Shown here: positions 15,794-25,417 of the stretch, one piece after another
Numbering within the stretch: position 1 is the first letter of the stretch
How the letters are laid out: the number at the start of each line of letters is the position of its first letter
From: Anaerolineales bacterium
Lineage (GTDB): Bacteria; Chloroflexota; Anaerolineae; Anaerolineales; Villigracilaceae
Length of the DNA: 64,000 nt
NCBI GenBank assembly: GCA_016789305.1
Contig: JAEURJ010000008.1
Coordinates: 282,894-346,893, forward strand
Reading direction: 5' to 3'
The notes under the pieces: generated by a model
Seen by the model: the letters and a program-made list of their open reading frames with translations, nothing else
Databases searched by the model: none
Told to the model about the DNA's origin: nothing
Translations under genes and position numbers: made by a program

Positions 15794-18793
15794 CTATTCT
15801 CCGGGGGCGTTCTTGATGGGCAAAAGTACTGTGAAGGTGCTTCCCTGACCCAGGTTACTTTCCAATGTAATTTGACCATCCATCAATTCAATCAACTGTT
15901 TCGTGATGGCAAGGCCGAGGCCGGACCCGCGGTTTTCGCGCGTGATCGAGTTATTGACCTGTCTGAAAGGTTCGAAAATGTTTTGGTGTTCCTCAGGTGA
16001 AATGCCAGATCCCGTATCTTTCACCTCGATCGCCCATTGTGTGGGGGTCGGACGTTTTAGGTTGATGCTGATTTCGCCAGTTTGGGTGAATTTAATGGCG
16101 TTCCCCGCAAGATTAATAACAACCTGCTGCAATCTTTTTAGATCTCCATATAGTTCAGAGGGAAGTTCGCTGGATATATCCGTTTTTAATTCAAGTCCTT
16201 TGTTACTGGCAAGTACCAGGATGCTGGTATTCACTTTTTCAAGGAGTTCCCCTGGGGAGAAATACTCGTTGTTCAAACTTATAGATCTGGATTCGATTTG
16301 CGCCTCATCCAGAAGATCGTTGACAATGTTTGCCAGATAATTCGTGCTCTGTACAATGTTGTCAACTGCATTTCTTTGTTTATCGCTGAGCTCCCCGAAT
16401 GTTTTGAATTGCAACAATTCGGCGTAACCCAAGATCCCGCCGAGCGGGGTTCGCAACTCATGGCTGACCCTTGATAAGAGCTGGCTTTTCAATCGACTGG
16501 CGTCGAGCGCCTGATCGCGTGCAACAAGCAGGGCTTCCTGCGTACGCTTGAGTTCCGTGATGTTGCGCGCCACAGCCTGAAACCCTGTTATTTTATCTCC
16601 TTCACGGATAATCTGTACGTTTTGTCCAAGCCAGATTTCTTCTCCAGAAAAGGTTTGGGCTTGAAATTCAAAATAGGTTCCTTCTTCTTGTCTGTAAAAC
16701 TGCTTTTCATAGAATCGTTTGAGTCTATGCCGCCATTCTGGTGATGCAATTTCAACGTAATTTGTGCCAAGAATTTCATTCTCGTGCGAGATCCCCATGA
16801 TTCTCATGGACGTTGGGTTAATGTAAGTGAGGTTTCCCCTTTCATCTGTACGGTAGATTAAGTCACTGGCGTTTTCAACAATCTGGCGGAAACGTGCTTC
16901 GCTTTCCTGAAGCAGGCCCTGAGTGCGTTTGCGCTCTGAGATTTCCTGCACTGCTTCATCGCGTGCTTTTGCCAGGTCGCGTGTTCGTTCTTCCACGCGT
17001 TGCTCCAGCAGATCACGTTCCTGCTCCAACAGATTGGATGCCTGGGATTCTGATTTCCATGCACGGTTCAAGCTTTCCATGAGGATGGTGATGGAAGTGG
17101 AGAGTGCCAGTGCGCTCGCAGTAAATACGGAAAGACTGGTTAACCCTGTTTCGAAATTGCGCGGAGAAAGTGATGTGGTTGTCAGGTGATAAGGGGTAAA
17201 GCCTTTCTCGTGGATGAACCAATTGAAAGCGAGTAATGTGAGAATACTCATCGCGGCAGCGGCCCATCCCCCGCTCCTGCCGGTTAGCAACACTGCTGTA
17301 ATAATAAATGTAAGGAAGAAAACGAAGCTTTCTACGGAGTATCCAAAGTTTTGTGTCTCTACAAATCCGAGTACATAAACCAAAAATAGAAACAGATAGG
17401 CTCGATATCTAAAATTAATGGTTCGCGCCAGACCTAAAAACCATAATACAGCGACAACGATCCCGTAGGTAAAATTAATGTTTGTTGCGGCGGTTGCACG
17501 TATGATTGGCAGCGTGAGGATATAGGCGATGGTCCCGATCAATGCTGCAATTCTGGTGATAATAGTGAATGACCGTTCGCGGGCCTGATACCAGCTTGGA
17601 TTCATTTCATCGGGAATTTCGAGGTCAACTTTTGTGGGAGTTAGAAAGAAATCCTTTAAAAGTCCAACAAAACCTTCTGATGCTTCGGAGGCGCGTTGAA
17701 TATCCAAAGACGGGAAGACGCGGGGAGTTATCTCTCTGGGGGACGTCTTTGGCGGTGAAGAAAATGCATCATCCAAAAGGCGGAGGAGAACGACACGTCC
17801 AACAACTTTCTCCTGTTGATCTCTTAAAGGTGAAAGGCGAACTTCATATTTACGAGTTGCGCTGCCCGTTCCAACTGTAATTTCTTCATTTGCTTCCATC
17901 ACATTGCGAAAGCGTTCGATCAAATGGGGCCAGGGAGTGAAAAGTTCGCCCGCGTTTTTTCCTATCGCATCGGAAATTGGAACGCCGATCATTCGCGCGG
18001 CTGCATTGTTGATGTCCACCACGGTACCGCGCACATCGATCACGATCATGCCATCCTGCATTGAATCGATGATAAGTTCACGTGCGATGGGTGCAATATC
18101 CACAAGATGGAAGCCGAAAATGGCCCACGCCAGCGCGATCATGGTGACCGTAAATGCGAATGGGGTCAGATCAAGATATGCAATTGGGCTGTTGCCGGTA
18201 AGGTATAGCGCGTTTCCGATCCAGGGAGCGAGTACAGCAATAATGAGAGAGACTGCCTGACCGCGATACATGCCCTTTCTGCGAAGCATGGATCGAATGA
18301 TAAGGATTGTGCCGATGAAGAGACTTAGATAGGAGTAGGCAAAGTGAATAAACCACCAGGTCCCATGGCTGACGCCGAGTGCCGAAAATCCGGGTTGCTG
18401 GTCAATATGGTATTCACTCCAGATCAAGCCATTCCATTTAGTTGTTGCCGTAAGAAGTACTGTTATTGTTGGAATAACAGCGGTCAATAAAACCAGGCGT
18501 TTGCTTACAGATTTGCCTTCATTGCTAAAAGTAAATGAAAAGATCAGCCATGCATATGGTGCAAAGGCAATGCCGAAATATTGAAAGACACCCCATGCAT
18601 ATTTTGTCTCAAGAGTTGTCCCGGCAATTTCCAGCGAATACCCGAACGACCAGATAAAGATCGCCAGAGATAAAAGGAATAGTGCCACTGCACCATTGGC
18701 CGTACGGCGCCCCCAGGCATAGATCGCCGTGACCATGGCAGTCACAGCAGCGGCAATCAATGGCAGGATATATGCACTGTATTCAAAATTCAT
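15794..18793 (-). CDS. Hybrid-architecture sensor histidine kinase with two membrane blocks and two PAS domains
   Basis: 999 residues. The N-terminal seven-helix membrane sensor (about 1-230) resembles the 7TM histidine-kinase N-terminal family. Next come a PAS domain (SMQDGMIVIDVRGTVVDINN), a second block of about five or six membrane helices (about 425-590), a coiled coil (QERDLLEQRVEERTRDLAKA) and a second PAS domain (FRQIVENASDLIYRTDERG). HisKA carries the phosphorylated His near 780 in SRVSHELRTPLGG. HATPase has N (NLAGNAIKF), G1 (DTGSGIS) and G2 (GSGLGLAI) boxes. The partner is the receiver directly downstream. The ligand is unknown. Confidence 0.93.
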   Translation of the reverse strand: MNFEYSAYILPLIAAAVTAMVTAIYAWGRRTANGAVALFLLSLAIFIWSFGYSLEIAGTTLETKYAWGVFQYFGIAFAPYAWLIFSFTFSNEGKSVSKRLVLLTAVIPTITVLLTATTKWNGLIWSEYHIDQQPGFSALGVSHGTWWFIHFAYSYLSLFIGTILIIRSMLRRKGMYRGQAVSLIIAVLAPWIGNALYLTGNSPIAYLDLTPFAFTVTMIALAWAIFGFHLVDIAPIARELIIDSMQDGMIVIDVRGTVVDINNAAARMIGVPISDAIGKNAGELFTPWPHLIERFRNVMEANEEITVGTGSATRKYEVRLSPLRDQQEKVVGRVVLLRLLDDAFSSPPKTSPREITPRVFPSLDIQRASEASEGFVGLLKDFFLTPTKVDLEIPDEMNPSWYQARERSFTIITRIAALIGTIAYILTLPIIRATAATNINFTYGIVVAVLWFLGLARTINFRYRAYLFLFLVYVLGFVETQNFGYSVESFVFFLTFIITAVLLTGRSGGWAAAAMSILTLLAFNWFIHEKGFTPYHLTTTSLSPRNFETGLTSLSVFTASALALSTSITILMESLNRAWKSESQASNLLEQERDLLEQRVEERTRDLAKARDEAVQEISERKRTQGLLQESEARFRQIVENASDLIYRTDERGNLTYINPTSMRIMGISHENEILGTNYVEIASPEWRHRLKRFYEKQFYRQEEGTYFEFQAQTFSGEEIWLGQNVQIIREGDKITGFQAVARNITELKRTQEALLVARDQALDASRLKSQLLSRVSHELRTPLGGILGYAELLQFKTFGELSDKQRNAVDNIVQSTNYLANIVNDLLDEAQIESRSISLNNEYFSPGELLEKVNTSILVLASNKGLELKTDISSELPSELYGDLKRLQQVVINLAGNAIKFTQTGEISINLKRPTPTQWAIEVKDTGSGISPEEHQNIFEPFRQVNNSITRENRGSGLGLAITKQLIELMDGQITLESNLGQGSTFTVLLPIKNAPGE

Positions 18794-18865
18794 AAAATGT
18801 ATCCTTGAACAGGTTTATGAATTTTATTTTAATGCATATGATTGCAGTTTGGTTAAGACAATACT

Positions 18866-19747
18866 CTATTGATCCAGATAAATGCCTAAATGATTAGCAA
18901 CAGGCCTTTCGCGACCGGGAATGTAATTGTCGATCGGAGAATTGAGGATGATGGGGTGTCCATCCCCGCCTTGAATTACCATTGTGGAAGAACCTCCCCC
19001 GTCCAAAGAGATTGCGGTGAATGCCCCAAAGTCTTGAATGATTTCGGCCAATTCCTGGAAGGTGGCTCCATTGCTGTAGAATGGCTGTCTTCCGTCGACA
19101 ACGACAATATATAGCCAGCGCCCGTTTTTGTTGATGCCTATGGCCGTGCGGGGATGCAGGACAGTGTTGTTGAGTCCTTCGACGATTTCGCCGGCCTGGA
19201 CCAACATGCGGTCTCCGGAAAGCGCATGGAAAATATTATTTGGAGCGTGGTTGAATTCCAATGCACCCCGGCGGGTGATATATAACGTAGGCTCTGGGCG
19301 CGCATCCTGTAGACCATCGGCGTAAACTCTTCCGTAGGAGGCAGTAAACCCATTGGGAGTGACCGGGTCGCCGGCATGCGGATAGTAGTCCAGTGGACTG
19401 CGTGACCACCAGGGGAAAAATCCATCTCCATTGATGGCGATTTGTACGTCAAACTCTTCCAGGAATTGAGATGTGGTTCTTGCGGTTACAGTTCCCTCTT
19501 CGTTTGGCGGTGTAACCAGAAATTTAAGTCCGTTGGCGTTTTTCGTGTCGATCACCAAAACATGTGCGATCATCGAGTGTGGCAGATAATGGATCTTTCG
19601 ATAATAGGTAACGCCCGTGAAAAGTTGACGTTTGACCGGGATTGGTGCGGGGCGCCCGATTGTGAAAACAAAGTATATTCCGGCTAGAAGCAGAAGGAAT
19701 GCAAAAGGAAGCCCAGCCCACTTAAAAGAACGCCTTATTTTCTTCAT
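18866..19747 (-). CDS. Phosphodiester glycosidase (NAGPA/DUF2233) family membrane-anchored protein
   Basis: 293 residues. An N-terminal membrane helix (FAFLLLLAGIYFVFTIG) puts the rest outside the cell. The body has the NAGPA-domain landmarks: HVLVIDTKNANGLKFLVTPP, AINGDGFFPWW, PRTAIGINKNGRWLYIVVVDGRQ and AISLDGGGSSTMVI. Enzymes of this family remove sugars from phosphodiester-linked glycans. The domain is closely similar to the C-terminal part of the protein at 33719. It is a single gene upstream of the histidine kinase, behind a terminator. Confidence 0.9.
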   Translation of the reverse strand: MKKIRRSFKWAGLPFAFLLLLAGIYFVFTIGRPAPIPVKRQLFTGVTYYRKIHYLPHSMIAHVLVIDTKNANGLKFLVTPPNEEGTVTARTTSQFLEEFDVQIAINGDGFFPWWSRSPLDYYPHAGDPVTPNGFTASYGRVYADGLQDARPEPTLYITRRGALEFNHAPNNIFHALSGDRMLVQAGEIVEGLNNTVLHPRTAIGINKNGRWLYIVVVDGRQPFYSNGATFQELAEIIQDFGAFTAISLDGGGSSTMVIQGGDGHPIILNSPIDNYIPGRERPVANHLGIYLDQ

Positions 19748-19782
19748 AATGGAATGGTAGCAAAATAAGATGAGCGCAAAAT

Positions 19783-19812
19783 AAAAAAAGGCAGGCGATT
19801 GCCTGCCTTTTA
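19783..19812 (-). terminator. Rho-independent terminator
   Basis: AAGGCAGGC and GCCTGCCTT pair, followed on the minus strand by TTTTTTT. It ends the M20/DUF1385 transcript. Confidence 0.85.
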
Positions 19813-19832
19813 ACGTACGAAATCTCTACGCA

Positions 19833-20711
19833 CTATACGACTTCAGCTTCTGCCTTGCGCATGGACTGAAAGGATTCGATGGCTACTTCGAGCATGGATT
19901 GATCCGGTGTACGGGTGGTGAGATGCTGCAATGCAAGATTTGGCTTGATCAGGAGTTGAACCATTGGATTATTGAGGTGATTTGCCGTCCAGCGGATATA
20001 TTCAACGGCAACCCCTGCAAGGATCGGGATGAATAAAATGCGGCTCAACAAACGCCATAAAATGGGCAACGGTCCCAGGGCAGTAAACACCAGAATGGAA
20101 AGTAAAACCAGTGTGAGCAGGAAGGCTGTGCCGCAGCGGGCATGTTCAATGGGATAGTTTGCCACGACCTCCGGAGTTAACTCCGCGCCTGCTTCGAAGG
20201 CGTTGATGGTTTTATGTTCCGCTCCGTGATACATGAACAGGCGCTTTACATCGGGCATGAAGCTGATTGCCCAGATGTAACCGATCAAGAAAAGAAGACG
20301 CAATACGCCTTCGGTAAGGTTATTCAGCCACGGACTCCAGCCGAGATAATGTTCGGCGAGACCGCCAATCCCTGCCGGCAGCAAAAAGAAAAGACCAATG
20401 CCCATGGTGAGAGACAGGCCCATGGTCAAATAAAGAGCCGGTCCTTCCAGTTTTTCATCCTCGCCGGTTTGGGTATTCGCGGAAAGAGTAAGCGCAGACA
20501 TGCCAAGGCCGAGCGAATCCCAAAGAAGAATCGTACCGCGCAGGAATGGAATCTTTGTAATTCCCGAGCGATACACGTTCGCAAGCTTTTCGGTATGTGT
20601 GACGATCTTGCCATCGGGTGCGCGCATGGCAACGGCATAGGCTTTTTGTCCGCGCATCATCACGCCTTCAATGACCGCCTGACCGCCGTATGTGATAATT
20701 CTGTCTTCCAT
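19833..20711 (-). CDS. DUF1385 family membrane protein
   Basis: 292 residues. The family signature YGGQAVIEGVMMRGQKAYAVA is at the N-terminus, followed by several membrane helices, a central MYHGAEHKTINAFE motif with conserved His and Glu, and HARCGTAFLLTLVLLSI. The EHK motif suggests metal binding, but the family has no established role. Its start overlaps the stop of the M20 peptidase gene by one base (TAATG), so the two are translationally coupled. Confidence 0.93.
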   Translation of the reverse strand: MEDRIITYGGQAVIEGVMMRGQKAYAVAMRAPDGKIVTHTEKLANVYRSGITKIPFLRGTILLWDSLGLGMSALTLSANTQTGEDEKLEGPALYLTMGLSLTMGIGLFFLLPAGIGGLAEHYLGWSPWLNNLTEGVLRLLFLIGYIWAISFMPDVKRLFMYHGAEHKTINAFEAGAELTPEVVANYPIEHARCGTAFLLTLVLLSILVFTALGPLPILWRLLSRILFIPILAGVAVEYIRWTANHLNNPMVQLLIKPNLALQHLTTRTPDQSMLEVAIESFQSMRKAEAEVV

Positions 20712-22078
20712 TAGCTGCTCAAATTGTGGATCATATGAATCAAAGTGTCGATACCTTTATACCATGTAGGCAGGTGAAGTTTTTCATTCGGGGAATGGGC
20801 ATTGTCATCGGGCAAACCAAAACCGCAGAGGATCGAATCCACACCAACATATTGTTGAAGTTGAACGACCACGCCAATGGACCCGCCTTCACGCGCAAAG
20901 TATGGTTTTCTGCCCCACATGGTTTGTTGCGCTTTCGCAAGTGCCTGCACGCCGGCGTTATTGACATCTGTCAGGGCGGCACCCGCATTGTGCAAACTGG
21001 TTAATTCCCACTTGATTGTCTTGGGAGCATTTTTCTTCAAATATGCTTTCAATTGTTTGAAGACTTCGTCGGGGTCCTGATCTGGCACGAGGCGGCAGGA
21101 AATTTTTGCCATCGCCCATGCGGGTAAAACAGTTTTCGAACCCTGACCTGTAAAGCCTGAAAGCAAGCCGTTGATCTCCAGAGTAGGTCGTGCTCCCACA
21201 CGTTCTGCAGGAATGAATTGCGGTTCACCCCATAATGCAGGCACACCCGTCATCGAAAGTAATTCCTTGTTTGTGGTAGGCAATCGTTTGAATTCTTCGC
21301 GTTCCTTTTTGCTTAATTTTCGAACTTTATCGTAAAACCCGGGTAACGTAACTTTTCCATTTTTGTCATGCATGCCGGCGACCAACTCGATCAATGCCTG
21401 TGCAGGGTTATGGATTGTGCCGCCAAACAATCCCGAGTGCAAATCTTTGCTGGGGCCATACACACGTAATTCGGAGTACATTAATCCACGCAGACCAGTG
21501 GTAATACTTGGCTTGTCAGGCCCGATCATGCCTGCATCAGGGTTGAGACAAAAATCGGCTTTCAACATATCCTTGTGATTCTTGATGAATTCCCCAAGAT
21601 GCTCCGACCCGATTTCCTCTTCGCCTTCGATCAACCATTTGAGATTGACTTTCAATATACCGGCCCTGAGTGCAGACTCCACCGCGTAGATGGATGCCAT
21701 CACCTGGGCTTTCATATCAGAAGAGCCGCGTGCGTATAAATTCTCGCCGCGCACTTCGGCTTTGAATGGATCAGATGTCCACAATTCGATCGGGTCGACA
21801 GGCTGCACATCATAATGACCGTAGATCATCATGGTCATGGCATTCTTGCCGGCGCCATTCCATTCACCGTACACAACTGGATGACCTCCCGTCGGCATGA
21901 TCTGCACTTTCTCCATGCCGATGGATCGCAATTTTGCAGCGACCCATTCCGCCCCCCGCTGCATATCTTGATTATTTTCATTCAGCGTGGAGATGCTGGG
22001 AATGGCAAGAATTTCCTTTAGCTGGGCGAGAAAGTTTTCCTTGTTTTGGTGGGCATATTCCAGAGCAGTAGTTAACAT
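20711..22078 (-). CDS. M20 family metallopeptidase (dipeptidase)
   Basis: 455 residues, cytoplasmic. Zinc-site motifs are visible: YGHYDVQPVDP with the first His and Asp, the catalytic Glu in LIEGEEEIGSEHL, NPDAGMIG for another metal ligand, and a C-terminal NAHSPNEKLH His. The dimerisation (lid) domain lies between. The closest pattern is the dipeptidase group that begins with ALEYAHQNKENFLAQLKEIL. AGGAG precedes the start. It sits between a peptide-type solute-binding protein and the DUF1385 gene, which may indicate peptide scavenging. Confidence 0.93.
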   Translation of the reverse strand: MLTTALEYAHQNKENFLAQLKEILAIPSISTLNENNQDMQRGAEWVAAKLRSIGMEKVQIMPTGGHPVVYGEWNGAGKNAMTMMIYGHYDVQPVDPIELWTSDPFKAEVRGENLYARGSSDMKAQVMASIYAVESALRAGILKVNLKWLIEGEEEIGSEHLGEFIKNHKDMLKADFCLNPDAGMIGPDKPSITTGLRGLMYSELRVYGPSKDLHSGLFGGTIHNPAQALIELVAGMHDKNGKVTLPGFYDKVRKLSKKEREEFKRLPTTNKELLSMTGVPALWGEPQFIPAERVGARPTLEINGLLSGFTGQGSKTVLPAWAMAKISCRLVPDQDPDEVFKQLKAYLKKNAPKTIKWELTSLHNAGAALTDVNNAGVQALAKAQQTMWGRKPYFAREGGSIGVVVQLQQYVGVDSILCGFGLPDDNAHSPNEKLHLPTWYKGIDTLIHMIHNLSS

Positions 22079-22111
22079 GATTTCTCCTGTTTCGATATTT
22101 CGAAATCAGAT

Positions 22112-23800
22112 TTATGGTTGTGTGGTGGGCTGGGGTGTTTGTTCCAGGGCGCGGCGCGTGACCAGATACCATTCGTTGATCAAGGCCAGCCGGTCGCTCA
22201 GATCATACATCGGTGCAACCTGAACTCCCTGTACCTGTATATCCACTCCATAGGAATAGACCGGATAGTACAACGGCAGCGAAGGCATGTCCTTGGTGAA
22301 GACCACCTGGAAATTCCGATATAACCTTGCGCGGTCTGAGAAATTGGCGGTGATGCGTGCGGTTTCCAAAAATTCGCTGGCGGTTCGGTTATCCCATTGG
22401 GAATAGTTTTGTCCGCCGGTGGCTTCGGATTGGTGCCAGAACAAATATGGGTCGGGGTCCGGCGTGCGGGCAGTATTCAAATCAGCGAGTGCGGCCTGAT
22501 AATTTCTCGGCGTGAGAAAATCATTGACGAGGGATTCGTATGGTACCGCCTGCAAATCCACTTTTACACCCACGATAGCCCAATTGCTTTGAATGGCTTG
22601 AGCGATCTGGGTGTGGATCGCGTCATCGGGATGTGTCAGCGTAAGGTTTAAGAATTGACCGTCTTTGGCTCGCACGTCTCCGCCGCCGGCAGGGATCACA
22701 TATCCTTCCTGCTTTAATAAGGCGGCAGCGGCATCCGGGTCATAGTCGAAATGTTCGATCTCATCGTAATGCGCCCATGATCCCGGCAGTATGGGGCCAT
22801 CCGCAATGATGGCCTGCCCTTGCAGGATTTTTGAAGTGATCACGTTGCGATTGGTGGCAAGCAATAACGCACGCCGCACATTTGCATTTTGCAAAAAGGG
22901 CGTGGATTGATTGTTGTTATTAAGGAATACGAGACTTAACTGAGGAAGACGGCTGGTGTAAACAGACAAGGTGGGTTCCGTCAGCGCTTCTTGCAGGACG
23001 TCGTTGCTGATCTGGCTGATCCCAAGCACTTCGCCACTCTGATAGGCATCCAGCGCTGCTGCGGAGTTTGGATAAAAACGAAACACGATCTGCTCGATGA
23101 AAGCGCGAGGCAGGTAGTAGTCCTGATTGACAGTAAGGACCACGCCGGTAATTTGCCCGCCGCTGGTGATCAGCCGGTCAAATTTATAAGGGCCGGTACC
23201 GATGGGTTTGAGGTTGAAGTCTGCCGCAGCAAGTTGATCGGCCGGCACGTTTTCAAGCAAATGTTTTGGCAGAATGCCAAAGGTGGTGTAATCCAAAAAT
23301 GGGGCGAACGGTTCCGGCAGGGTGAATTGAAGCGTTTGGTCGTTCAACTTTTTTACTTCAATTTGAGACCACAAGTCCTTGATATCCTGCGGGAAGAGCG
23401 ATCCGCTGCTTTTAATGGCCTCGATGGTGAAGATGACATCATCGCTTGTGACGGGTTCGCCATCATGCCATTTTGCATTGGTGCGGATGGAAAAATTATA
23501 GGTTGTGCCGTCGGCTGATTCGCCCCAGGAATCGGCGAGGTCGGGTTGCGGCATTCCACGTCCGTCAAACTTCATCAAGCCGCTGAAGATCAGGCGGTTA
23601 ATATCACGGTCGGTGGGATTATTCCAATCGAGCATGGGGTTGAGCCGGCCCATCGAGCCGATTAAGGCCTCGGTGTAAATGCCACCCGGCGCAGCCTGCG
23701 GCAGGATGGTAATGCTCACGGGCTGCTGGCTAAGCAACAGCAAAGCCACGATCACCAATGTGACCGCTACAACCAAAATTTGCCAGCGTAGTCTTTTCAT
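22112..23800 (-). CDS. ABC transporter substrate-binding protein, peptide/nickel type
   Basis: 562 residues. An N-terminal hydrophobic segment (ILVVAVTLVIVALLLLSQQ) without a lipobox suggests an uncleaved membrane anchor. The rest is an SBP_bac_5 fold: the N-lobe has GSMGRLNPMLDWNNPTDRDI and AKWHDGEPVTSDDVIFTIE, and the C-lobe has LNNNNQSTPFLQNANVRRAL and DFLTPRNYQAALADLN. Oligopeptides are the usual ligand. No permease or ATPase gene is nearby, so partners must be elsewhere. It lies 33 bases upstream of the M20 peptidase gene and is probably cotranscribed with it. Confidence 0.9.
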   Translation of the reverse strand: MKRLRWQILVVAVTLVIVALLLLSQQPVSITILPQAAPGGIYTEALIGSMGRLNPMLDWNNPTDRDINRLIFSGLMKFDGRGMPQPDLADSWGESADGTTYNFSIRTNAKWHDGEPVTSDDVIFTIEAIKSSGSLFPQDIKDLWSQIEVKKLNDQTLQFTLPEPFAPFLDYTTFGILPKHLLENVPADQLAAADFNLKPIGTGPYKFDRLITSGGQITGVVLTVNQDYYLPRAFIEQIVFRFYPNSAAALDAYQSGEVLGISQISNDVLQEALTEPTLSVYTSRLPQLSLVFLNNNNQSTPFLQNANVRRALLLATNRNVITSKILQGQAIIADGPILPGSWAHYDEIEHFDYDPDAAAALLKQEGYVIPAGGGDVRAKDGQFLNLTLTHPDDAIHTQIAQAIQSNWAIVGVKVDLQAVPYESLVNDFLTPRNYQAALADLNTARTPDPDPYLFWHQSEATGGQNYSQWDNRTASEFLETARITANFSDRARLYRNFQVVFTKDMPSLPLYYPVYSYGVDIQVQGVQVAPMYDLSDRLALINEWYLVTRRALEQTPQPTTQP

Positions 23801-23820
23801 AATTGATATGGAAATAAAGA

Positions 23821-23885
23821 AAGGCCGCCGCCGCCCTGCATCAGGGCAGCCCTATGGAAATAGGGCAGTGGCTGGACGGCCTTTT
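23821..23885 (-). terminator. Terminator-like hairpin after secG
   Basis: On the minus strand AAGGCCG and CGGCCTT form the base of a long hairpin with an inner GCCCTAT/ATAGGGC arm, followed by TCTTTATTT. It lies between the secG stop and the solute-binding protein gene. Confidence 0.65.
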
Positions 23886-23900
23886 TAAGGGGAGTGATCT

Positions 23901-24125
23901 TTAGTTTCCGTTGAGGATGATCACGATAACGAGACCAAAGAAGATCACGCTCAGTACGATCGTCATCCAAAAAAGGATGCGCTCGATACCGCGGCGGGCA
24001 GTGAACACGCCGCCGGTGTCGGCACCCGTTAAACCGCCGAGCCCTGCGCCCTTGCTTTGCAGGATCACGCTGAGGATTAAACCTACCGAGGTTATAATCA
24101 GAGCAATATCTAGAAAATTGGACAT
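23901..24125 (-). CDS. secG: Preprotein translocase subunit SecG
   Basis: 74 residues, the small two-helix subunit of the SecYEG channel. Helix 1 is DIALIITSVGLILSVILQ, followed by the conserved loop SKGAGLGGLTGADTGGVF with Gly repeats, and helix 2 is MTIVLSVIFFGLVIVIIL. The ATG at 24125 follows AAGGAGG by 8 bases; in-frame codons further upstream fall in the promoter. The promoter is a clear TTGACG-N18-TATAAT. It is a single gene closed by a hairpin. Confidence 0.95.
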   Translation of the reverse strand: MSNFLDIALIITSVGLILSVILQSKGAGLGGLTGADTGGVFTARRGIERILFWMTIVLSVIFFGLVIVIILNGN

Positions 24126-24155
24126 TCGAAGTGCCTCCTTAAAATTAGCGGGCAA

Positions 24156-24185
24156 ATTATACCTGTTTGCGAAGTGAATCGTCAA
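24156..24185 (-). promoter_or_regulatory. secG promoter
   Basis: -35 TTGACG at 24180-24185 and -10 TATAAT at 24156-24161, separated by 18 bases. The distance from the -10 box to the ATG is about 30 bases, leaving room for the AAGGAGG site. Confidence 0.75.
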
Positions 24186-24269
24186 CAAGCGTTATTGCGA
24201 AACAAAACTCCAGCTCTTTTTTCCTTCTCGTGAGAAAAAAATGGCTGAAATTTGAAACGAGGATTTTTC

Positions 24270-25331
24270 ATGCAAGAAGTTGTCGTCAACCTGCACATGC
24301 ACACCCGCTATTCAGATGGGAGCGGCCTGCACAAGGATATTGTTACGGCCGCGTTCAAGGCAGGTGTGGATGCGGTCATCGTCACCGATCATAATATTCT
24401 GGTCAACGGATTCGAAGGATATTATAAAGAAAAGAATAAAAAATTATTGATGCTGATCGGCGAGGAGGTACATGATCAGGCGCGCGACCCGCAAAAGAAT
24501 CATCTGTTGGTTTTTGGTGCCGGGCGTGAATTGGCCGCACTTGCCGATAGTCCTCAAAATTTAATCAACGCGGTTCGTGAATCTGGCGGGCTGGCATTTT
24601 TAGCGCATCCCGATGACCCGGAGGCGAAGGCATTTAAAGAGGTCGATATTTCCTGGGTGGATTGGTCGGTAAGAAATTATACAGGTATCGAATTATGGAA
24701 TGCACTCAGTGAATTGAAAACTGTGGTGCCTACGAAACTTCACGGCGCGTTTTATGCTTTCTTTCCCGCGTTCGTGGCGAATCATCCGATCCCATCCACA
24801 CTGGCGAAATGGGATGAACTGCTTTCAAGCGGGGAGCGGGTGGTCGCCATTGGCGGATCGGATGCGCACGCCCTTCACTTAAGTATGGGACCGATCAGCC
24901 GTGTGATCTTTCCTTATGAATTTCACTTTCGAACAGTCAATACTCATGTGCTGATCTCCGAGTCATTAACAGGCGAGGTGAATACAGATAAAAGATTGAT
25001 CTACGAAGCGATGGCCCAGGGACATTGTTTTGTTGGATATGATCTGCCGGCTTCGACAAGGAGTTTCCGCTTCTCTGCCCAGGGAAAGGATGCCTCTGTC
25101 ACGATGGGCGATGAGATTCCAGCAAAAGGCGGCGTGACTCTGCAGGCCAAGCTTCCTGCCTCTGCGGAGATTCGGTTGATCAAAGATGGCGAGGTCTTGC
25201 AGACCTGGAGCAATCAGCAGGCTTGTACACATATCACGACCGAGCCAGGGGTGTATCGTATCGAGGCATTTCGCCGTTATTTGGGAAAACGACGCGGGTG
25301 GATTTATAGCAACCCGATCTATGTGCGATAA
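24270..25331 (+). CDS. PHP-domain metal-dependent phosphoesterase
   Basis: 353 residues. The PHP metal site is complete: VNLHMHTRYSDGSG, VIVTDHNIL, LIGEEVHDQ, FLAHPDDPEA and GGSDAHALHL. Such domains hydrolyse phosphoesters with two or three metal ions. After the PHP part (about 1-270) there is a small beta-sandwich-like C-terminal region with VTLQAKLPASAEIRLIKDG. ATG 24270 has a GAGG site 7-8 bases upstream; an in-frame TTG at 24252 is less likely. A second, shorter PHP protein is encoded at 36119. Confidence 0.88.
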   Translation: MQEVVVNLHMHTRYSDGSGLHKDIVTAAFKAGVDAVIVTDHNILVNGFEGYYKEKNKKLLMLIGEEVHDQARDPQKNHLLVFGAGRELAALADSPQNLINAVRESGGLAFLAHPDDPEAKAFKEVDISWVDWSVRNYTGIELWNALSELKTVVPTKLHGAFYAFFPAFVANHPIPSTLAKWDELLSSGERVVAIGGSDAHALHLSMGPISRVIFPYEFHFRTVNTHVLISESLTGEVNTDKRLIYEAMAQGHCFVGYDLPASTRSFRFSAQGKDASVTMGDEIPAKGGVTLQAKLPASAEIRLIKDGEVLQTWSNQQACTHITTEPGVYRIEAFRRYLGKRRGWIYSNPIYVR

Positions 25332-25417
25332 ATATGTTTCGGACAGGAACAACTTTCGGTTAAGCCCGAGGCGGGCTCTTCATCAAGAAAATGTGGTAAA
25401 CTTCGCCCGCTAAATCA

